Positions 58,695 to 64,000 of a stretch of 64,000 nt of DNA are shown here, piece after piece (the stretch's first letter is position 1; each line of letters starts with the position of its first letter). The DNA is from Uloborus plumipes (Eukaryota > Arthropoda > Arachnida > Araneae > Uloboridae), in contig JAXGGA010003393.1 of the NCBI GenBank assembly GCA_038373865.1, forward strand, positions 39,535-103,534, given 5' to 3'. The translations under genes were made by a program, and so were the position numbers. The notes beneath the pieces are model-generated. The model saw nothing but the letters and a program-made list of their open reading frames with translations, was not told the DNA's origin and searched no databases.

Positions 58695-59001
58695 CTGTCG
58701 TATTTTCTTAGGTAAAATCTTCCGCGCATTTACGCATGCGTCAATTCTTCTCTGATCTTACCAAAACAGGGGTGATAGGTAAGATAACAATAAAGGAAAG
58801 AATAATAAGAAGCATTTTGAGCCGTATCAAACAACGTAGAACGATGCCGACTTCAAATACATAGTTTAGATGAATATGTCGAAAGGATAGCACAAATGCA
58901 ATTTTAAATTGAAAATTTGAAAAGTTCCCACTCACAACCCATCACCCCTTTTCAAGTGGGATGGTCCGTAACAGCTAGGCGCGGTTTTCCCGGACGGACA
59001 G
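58695..59001 (-). mobile_element. TA-flanked MITE, family A copy 6
   Basis: A full-length 307-bp reverse copy with TA at 58693-58694 and 59002-59003. It starts CTGTCGTATTTTCTTAGG and ends CCCGGACGGACAG, the cleanest definition of the two ends. It carries GCGCATTTACGCATGCG and GGGTGATAGGTAAGAT. Confidence 0.8.
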
Positions 59002-59020
59002 TATCTTAAGAGATACATAT

Positions 59021-59128
59021 CCCAAATAGCACACGTCGTTGTATTAACGTTGTAAAATGGTTATTAAAGTTGTGACAACCGATTAAAAACGTTTATAAAA
59101 CGTTTAAACGTAATTTGTGCTACCTGGG
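59021..59128. mobile_element. 108-bp MITE with CCCAGGTAGCAC-type ends
   Basis: CCCAAATAGCACACGTCG at the left and TTTGTGCTACCTGGG at the right are imperfect inverted repeats around AACGTTT/AAACGTT-rich sequence. Very short and non-coding. Confidence 0.55.
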
Positions 59129-60261
59129 ATGTTTCAAGGAAAGAAGTGTTACTCACGTATTTTTTCTGGAAATCTTCAAAATTCAACTGCATTATGTAGA
59201 AGTAGAGACTATATTCTTCAAAAAGTTCGTAAAACAAAGTAAGGATTTAACTTAATTCTAGTCTTTGTAAGCTGTTTTGTAAAAATCTGATACGCCTTTT
59301 TCTGTAAAATTCTCCCAGAGTATTTCTTTATTTATATCTAATATATAATTTAAAGGTTGAAAATGTGTGATTTATTGTTTGAAAATATTGGGTCCTAGTA
59401 AAAAAAATATTGCAGAAAAAAAATGTATTATATCGCTCGTATAAAACTAACTTGTTTGGTTTTCTAGTTCTTCTGCTGATCTTCCATTCAGCAATGTTTT
59501 CAAATTTTATCTATTTTAGTTCAATTACCGTGAATCCCCGATGTTACGTTTCTCGAGGGACTGGGTGAAAAAAACGTAAAATACGGGAAAACTTAAAACA
59601 CGGAAAATACATTTAAGGCACTTTATGATGAGTTCTGTTGGAAAAAAGCGCAAAATGCGGGAAAGACAGATTTGTTGGACGTAAAATCGAGATTTTATTG
59701 TATTTAAATGTAAAACACTGATACCTTTGCACCGTGTGAAAAAATACTCCCTTACCTTACAGAATTTTAAACGATATTTGAAAAAAAAAATCCTTGCGTT
59801 TCGAAATTCTTTTACATTTAGATTATCTATGTTGAGAATCAGAGCTCTTAATATTAAGGTACCAAAAAATTGTTCTAAAGTTTGAAATTATAGTTAATTT
59901 CACAAAATTGTGTTACTAGAAATTTCGTAGTTTAAGAATTAATTCATTAGCAAGACTGAGCATTTATATACATTTCTTCAGCTCAGGAAGATGTCTGTAA
60001 AAGTTTTCTTCGCCCACTTGAGGCCAATCCAAATTCCACTTTTTGCTTTTTCCAAACGTTATTTTATTGATGTATGCTCACCAATCAACAATAACTAATT
60101 CAGAAATATAAATCTACAAATTACGGCCCCGCAGCTAAAGTACAATTGGAAGAAATACTGAACTGCTTAGTTATAACAATCAGAGATTGCGGTTTCGACT
60201 TCTTTTTTTTAGGCTTAGTAGCTGTGACCCAGCTGCATGCAAATAACTTCAAAAAACACAC
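59129..60261. other. Mostly unannotated; one probable Tigger-like MITE
   Basis: TA-flanked 59528-59700 (173 bp) has degenerate inverted ends (CCGTGAATCCCCGATGTTAC and the complement of GTAAAATCGAGATTTTATTG) and repeated CGTAAAATACGGGAAAA text inside, as expected for a Tigger-type MITE. The rest shows nothing recognisable. Confidence 0.4.
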
Positions 60262-60668
60262 AACATATCGTGGGGTTACAAGTGAAACACACAAAGTCAA
60301 AATTATTAATTTTCAGATTTTTACACACAAAAATGATCTTACACACAAAAATGAGCTGTTTCTACTGATGAAACCCACTCAGTCATATCTTTATTTAATT
60401 CAGTTTTTTAAACAAATTTGTAATCACATTAAGTACTCAAGCCAAGTAGTTCTTACAGGTAAACTAGGGGTAAACTAGGGTACACTAAGGGACTTAGTTG
60501 CTTTCGAATGTTGAAAAATATTTCATAGTAAAAGTAAAACACTAAGTCCATGACTTAGTGTGTTCGATTCTCAGTATGTCAATTCGAAAGAAGTTAAAAT
60601 AAAATTTTTTTGATCAGCGTTTTCTCAAAATCAATGTTTTTTAACTTAGTGTAACTCCACGATATGTT
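60262..60668. mobile_element. TIR element with ACTTAGTGT motifs
   Basis: Termini AACATATCGTGGGGTTAC (60262-60279) and its complement (60651-60668) differ by one base. Inside, ACACTAAGTCCATGACTTAGTGT-like text forms a perfect hairpin at 60539-60561. Further ACTTAG/CTAAG copies are at 60482-60496 and 60643. No target duplication is obvious. The 110-codon frame 60146-60478 straddles the edge and is spurious. Confidence 0.5.
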
Positions 60669-60807
60669 CTTACTAGTAGCTTGTTAGTCGCTCGTGTAAA
60701 AGTTACCGAAATTTTTTAATATTTTTATATCCTGAAATAATCATACACTTTTATTTGATCTCAGTGATATTTTTAAAAAACATTAAATCTTTTTTCATAA
60801 CTTTTGT

Positions 60808-60933
60808 TTGTTGTTGTTTCTGAAACCACTCGGATACCCGAGCCCAAGTAGACACATCTCTCCGATTCAAGGCAGAATAAGCACAGCTCCCGTTTTAACG
60901 AGCACCTTTTAGGTGGAAGTCCAATTAAGCTCT
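60808..60933. repeat. Dispersed repeat, copy 2 of 2
   Basis: Partner of 1034-1159. The minus strand is open across it (frame 60773-60973). Confidence 0.55.
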
Positions 60934-61011
60934 GAGCGCTCTGTTCTTTTGATCCAGAGCAAGGGCCGAGCAAACTCCCTGGTCTCTGCTTCTAAAAGTC
61001 TACCCCAGAGG

Positions 61012-62918
61012 CTGGGGTGCCCATCCTCCCCAAGCTCAATGGCCCAAATTCCCCCCATCCCCCAAAAAATTTTCACAACCCTCTTGTGCTTTTTATTTTT
61101 ACCCCTCTTTTTATTTTATCTATTTTTTAAATATTTATTTATTTTTTTAAAACATTATTATTTTTTAAACATTTTTTTATTTTCCTAAACTATAACTTAT
61201 TTCCTTATTTATTAATTTTTTAAAAGTTCGAATTATGCACAAAGTATAATCGCTTTTTTTGCACTCCAGACATTCCAAGTACATACGGGTGAATATCAGC
61301 AAAGTTCAAAAAAATCCTGTGGATTATAAAACATCGCAGCAGAAACAAATACCAAAGGAAATAACGTGTTTTATGTTCATCTATGACGATTAACTCTTGT
61401 GTTTTAGATAAAATGAATTTAGATCGATAAAAAACAGCAATTTCTGCTTGTCACTAGTTTTCATAACATGACGAGTGAGCCAACTTCCGGATTGATAAAA
61501 TCTAGACAAAATATTTTTTGTCGCCAAAAAAATACGCTGGGTGAAGCTCTAATATGTGATGTTTCAGTTCCGATAGAAAATTTTCACTTCGGCTGCATTG
61601 AATTACAGGTAAGATTTTTTCAATCTTGCCTTTTCTGTTTCTACCAAATGAAGTGTCATGTCGGCAGCGGAATTTAAGACACAAAATAAAGTAATTTTTC
61701 AATTTATTTTTGCATAATGGAAAAGAAACCTATTGTCATGGACATAATAAGGTGTTTTTATTTTCGAATCTTTAATTAGGGATGTTCAGGTATCATATTG
61801 CGGGAAATTTGTCATGTCGGCAGCGGTCATGTCGGCAGCGCCAAAGTAGAAGGTATTTGTTACGAAACTGAAGCGTGCGTTACCGATGTTTTTTCTTCGA
61901 GTTATGAGTTTGTTGAGTTTTAAAGTACAAAGGTAGATTCAAGTGCATCGTGTTTCCTGCCAAATTTTCCCATTTTAGCAGTTTATTCATTGTTTTTTAA
62001 ATGCTTCAAAAACATTAATTTTTCTGCAAAATTTGAGTTTTCAAACAAAATTATTGCCTTTTTTCACCCTCTTTTCTTTTACATCAATATTCCGACCTTC
62101 GTTCCTAACTACTGCACCCAAAAATATAATTTTGTTTTAAAATGGAAAACTTACGAACAGTTTAGTGAAAATCTCCCTCCCCCGCCAAACTCTGACTGTC
62201 TTGATCTAATTTCGTTTTTTAAGATTGTGTTAAGAATTTTATTTTATTTTCATTTTTAACTATTAACCTCTTTATCTGTTTGAAAAAAACTTTGTCGCAC
62301 TTATTTAGACTTTAACTAACTTTTAATTAGTCTCTAATTTTATTTATAAAACTAAAAAGCGTTCAGGCTCTGAAAATATTATTATATTCTAAGTAATAAT
62401 TATTTTATTTTTGAACATAAAAGGTAGTGAAAGTGTTTACTTTTGTACACTAAGTGTAAAATCTGTAATATTTGTCAGTTCGGTAGCATTCTCATCATGC
62501 CGGTAACGCTCAAAGACAACCCCCCTAAAAGGGGGGTAAATGTTCACTTTGACCATGCCCCGAATTTTTAAAAAATATTGTTACTAATGTGTATTTGAAA
62601 TACCCAATTAATTTAATTTTCTGAGTATCTTTAAAAATTGAAATTTTCCATAGTCAAATTGGCACTTTTCCTGATATTCACCCATACACACGCACGCAAA
62701 ATAAATAAATAAATAATAGTAAGGAAATAAAAAAAAATAATTTAAATTAAAAAATAAATTAAAGAATTTTTTTATTAAAAAATCCATAAATAATTTAAAT
62801 TTAAAAAAAAATCAAAAAATTATTTAAATAAATAAATAAATTAGTTAAAAAAATCCCCCCCCCCAATTTTAATGGCACAACTTGCGCCATAATCCCCCCC
62901 CCCCTGTGGGCACCCCTG
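61012..62918. mobile_element. hAT-type MITE, copy 2, split by a nested element
   Basis: Ends CTGGGGTGCCCATCC (A-to-T change at base 2) and GTGGGCACCCCTG, flanked by CCCAGAGG (61004-61011) and CCCAGAGC (62919-62926), an 8-bp duplication with one mismatch. Left and right parts are collinear with 45644-46203, and the break falls inside the CAGACATTCCAAG...CACACGCA text. It is interrupted by 61287-62684. Confidence 0.85.
61287..62684 (-). mobile_element. Motif-bearing TIR element, subfamily 1, copy 2
   Basis: The reverse complement of 18691-20295, 1398 bp, with GGGTGAATATCAG ends and an ATAC duplication (61283-61286, 62685-62688). Five motif copies remain (TGTCATGTCGGCAGC at 61654, 61810 and 61826; variants at 62473 and 62493). 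About 190 bp next to its left end, including one motif, is missing compared with copy 1. Inserted inside hAT copy 2, so it moved after that element did. Confidence 0.85.
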
Positions 62919-62926
62919 CCCAGAGC

Positions 62927-63078
62927 TATCGTTTCACTTAAAGAACTTTGTGATCAAGACCCTAGTTTCACGTCGCCCAGCCACCATTAGTGACGGTGTT
63001 GGATCTTTGATCGGTTAGGATCGAACCCAGGAGCCTCTGGTTACGAGTCCGGCTCCTTACCGATCGGGCTAGCACGGC
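62927..63078 (-). mobile_element. tRNA-derived SINE (head and body)
   Basis: On the minus strand GCCGTGCTAGCCCGATCGG begins a tRNA-like head. It has an A box (TAGCCCGATCGGTAAGG), an anticodon-arm-like CGGACTCGTAACC (a Thr-CGT-type loop) and a B box GGTTCGATCC (complement 63018-63027). The acceptor and anticodon stems do not pair well and no 3' acceptor strand follows, so it is a SINE, not a tRNA gene. About 80 bp of body follows to the hAT boundary. Confidence 0.7.
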
Positions 63079-64000
63079 ATACTCAGAACTTTTTAATACT
63101 TTAGCAAAAAGGAGATTGAAAACATGTTCTCATTTTATTTGTCTCAAAAGAGAAGAAAACTTCTGATTCTAGGAAAGGATAACTACCAATATATCTCTCC
63201 AGCAAAACCCCCTCTGTGAAGCGTTAACGACTGCGATATTATGCGGTGATTTCTTGAAATCACAAAATTCGAGCAATAGATTATCGGTATAGAGATATGA
63301 AATAAATAATTTTTATCAGAAAAATATTTTATCAAATCTATATGATTCATGTACTAAAGGAACAAATCATGTTTGCCTTTTAACGAGCACTGGCTTAAAA
63401 ACTTTTTAGTCCGGCAAATCAAATAAAAAAAATGTTGCAACATAAGAAAACATAAAGAACTTCAATACTTGTAAGAACTTTCGTAGATGGAACGATTTTC
63501 GAGCTTTTATTTGAGGGATATTGGAAAAGTCCTTGATCCTTTTGTACCTTCCGTGAAAAAAGCCTCAGTCAGGTTTAAGAATAGAATGAAAAGTGCAGAA
63601 GGTTTTCTGTGAATTTTATTAGAAGTACATGAAGATATCTATTTTTTAATACCATTTGAAAAAGATGTAACTTTTCTTTCGGGAAAAAATAAGTCATATT
63701 TTTACTAAAAATATACTTCCTAAATTTTTTAGTCGTATGATACTGTCCTTAAATATATATTTTTGAACCTTGTAAAAGAAAATATTCTAGCATCAATATC
63801 TTCTCCAAGGCAGATAAAACTTTAATTTTACTTTAACGGGGAGTTCCATTTTGATGAAGTTATCCTTTGTTGAACAAAACAACCTACAAAGACCTGAATA
63901 ATGTTATACGCTTGTATGAATTCAAGCTTCATATGCTTGCATGAATTTTATGTAAAACATGGACTCTACTTCAAGAAAATGGAATTAAATTTCGAAGCTT
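63079..64000. other. Unannotated DNA to the window end
   Basis: No gene, RNA or repeat recognised. AT-rich with no long open frame. Confidence 0.3.

Noticed and set aside
63018..63078. tRNA-Thr gene
   Set aside because: A and B boxes and a CGT anticodon-like loop are present, but stems mispair and there is no acceptor 3' strand; it is a SINE head.

Overview
The window reads as intergenic DNA from a large, AT-rich, repeat-laden arthropod genome, most likely a spider. That placement is an inference. It rests on an RNase H-encoding non-LTR retrotransposon fragment at 55780-56497 whose encoded text (SELIPIEQGLEAIL, WIPSHV, ASPEHILGCLGL) resembles, from memory, families common in spider genomes, and on abundant TA-, TTAA- and hAT-type miniature elements. 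There is no bacterial gene organisation, and no host protein-coding exon, rRNA or functional tRNA that I recognise. The longest open frames (105-133 codons) show no recognisable domain, and one lies inside an inverted repeat.

Layout. 0-13 kb: TA-flanked MITEs (186-486, 6835-7040, 12831-13133), a 651-bp near-perfect palindrome (2706-3356), a small foldback (5653-5880), a foldback with a 13-bp target duplication (7185-7596), a mariner transposase relic (9029-9178), a candidate solo LTR with CRE, TATA box and polyadenylation signal (9741-10134), and a cluster of TTAA-flanked elements. 13-31 kb: mostly unannotated DNA to 18 kb, then a TTAA element (18100-18507), two long TIR elements with 4-bp target duplications and reiterated internal motifs (18691-20295, 28939-30562), a 1.6-kb stretch with seven copies of a GTAAC-centred palindrome (23308-24927), and a 400-bp tandem duplication (26714-27535). 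31-50 kb: a 1.13-kb inverted repeat, a MITE whose own end is amplified as a 47-bp tandem array, Tigger-like MITEs, Helitron ends, a hAT MITE and a CRE-rich promoter-like segment. 50-64 kb: a TA microsatellite, a ~227-bp tandem repeat, a gutted piggyBac transposon carrying the retrotransposon fragment, a tRNA-like SINE/MITE composite, two more TA-flanked MITEs, and a hAT MITE (61012-62918) that contains a third motif-bearing element (61287-62684) and abuts a tRNA-derived SINE.

No genes act together here. The biology is transposon accumulation: DNA elements inserted into one another with readable target-site duplications. The most unusual signal is the group of about 1.4-1.6 kb non-coding TIR elements (three copies, two subfamilies) with AT-rich 4-bp target duplications and repeated, often paired, 14-15 bp internal motifs (GCTGCCGACATGACA in one subfamily, GTTACCGATCTGACA in the other). 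A second motif type (GTAACTTAYGTTACA) is reiterated in an otherwise unexplained block. Candidate host regulatory DNA is limited to three CpG-, CRE- or E2F-bearing segments (5082-5330, 12380-12480, 47585-47830), none tied to a recognised gene.
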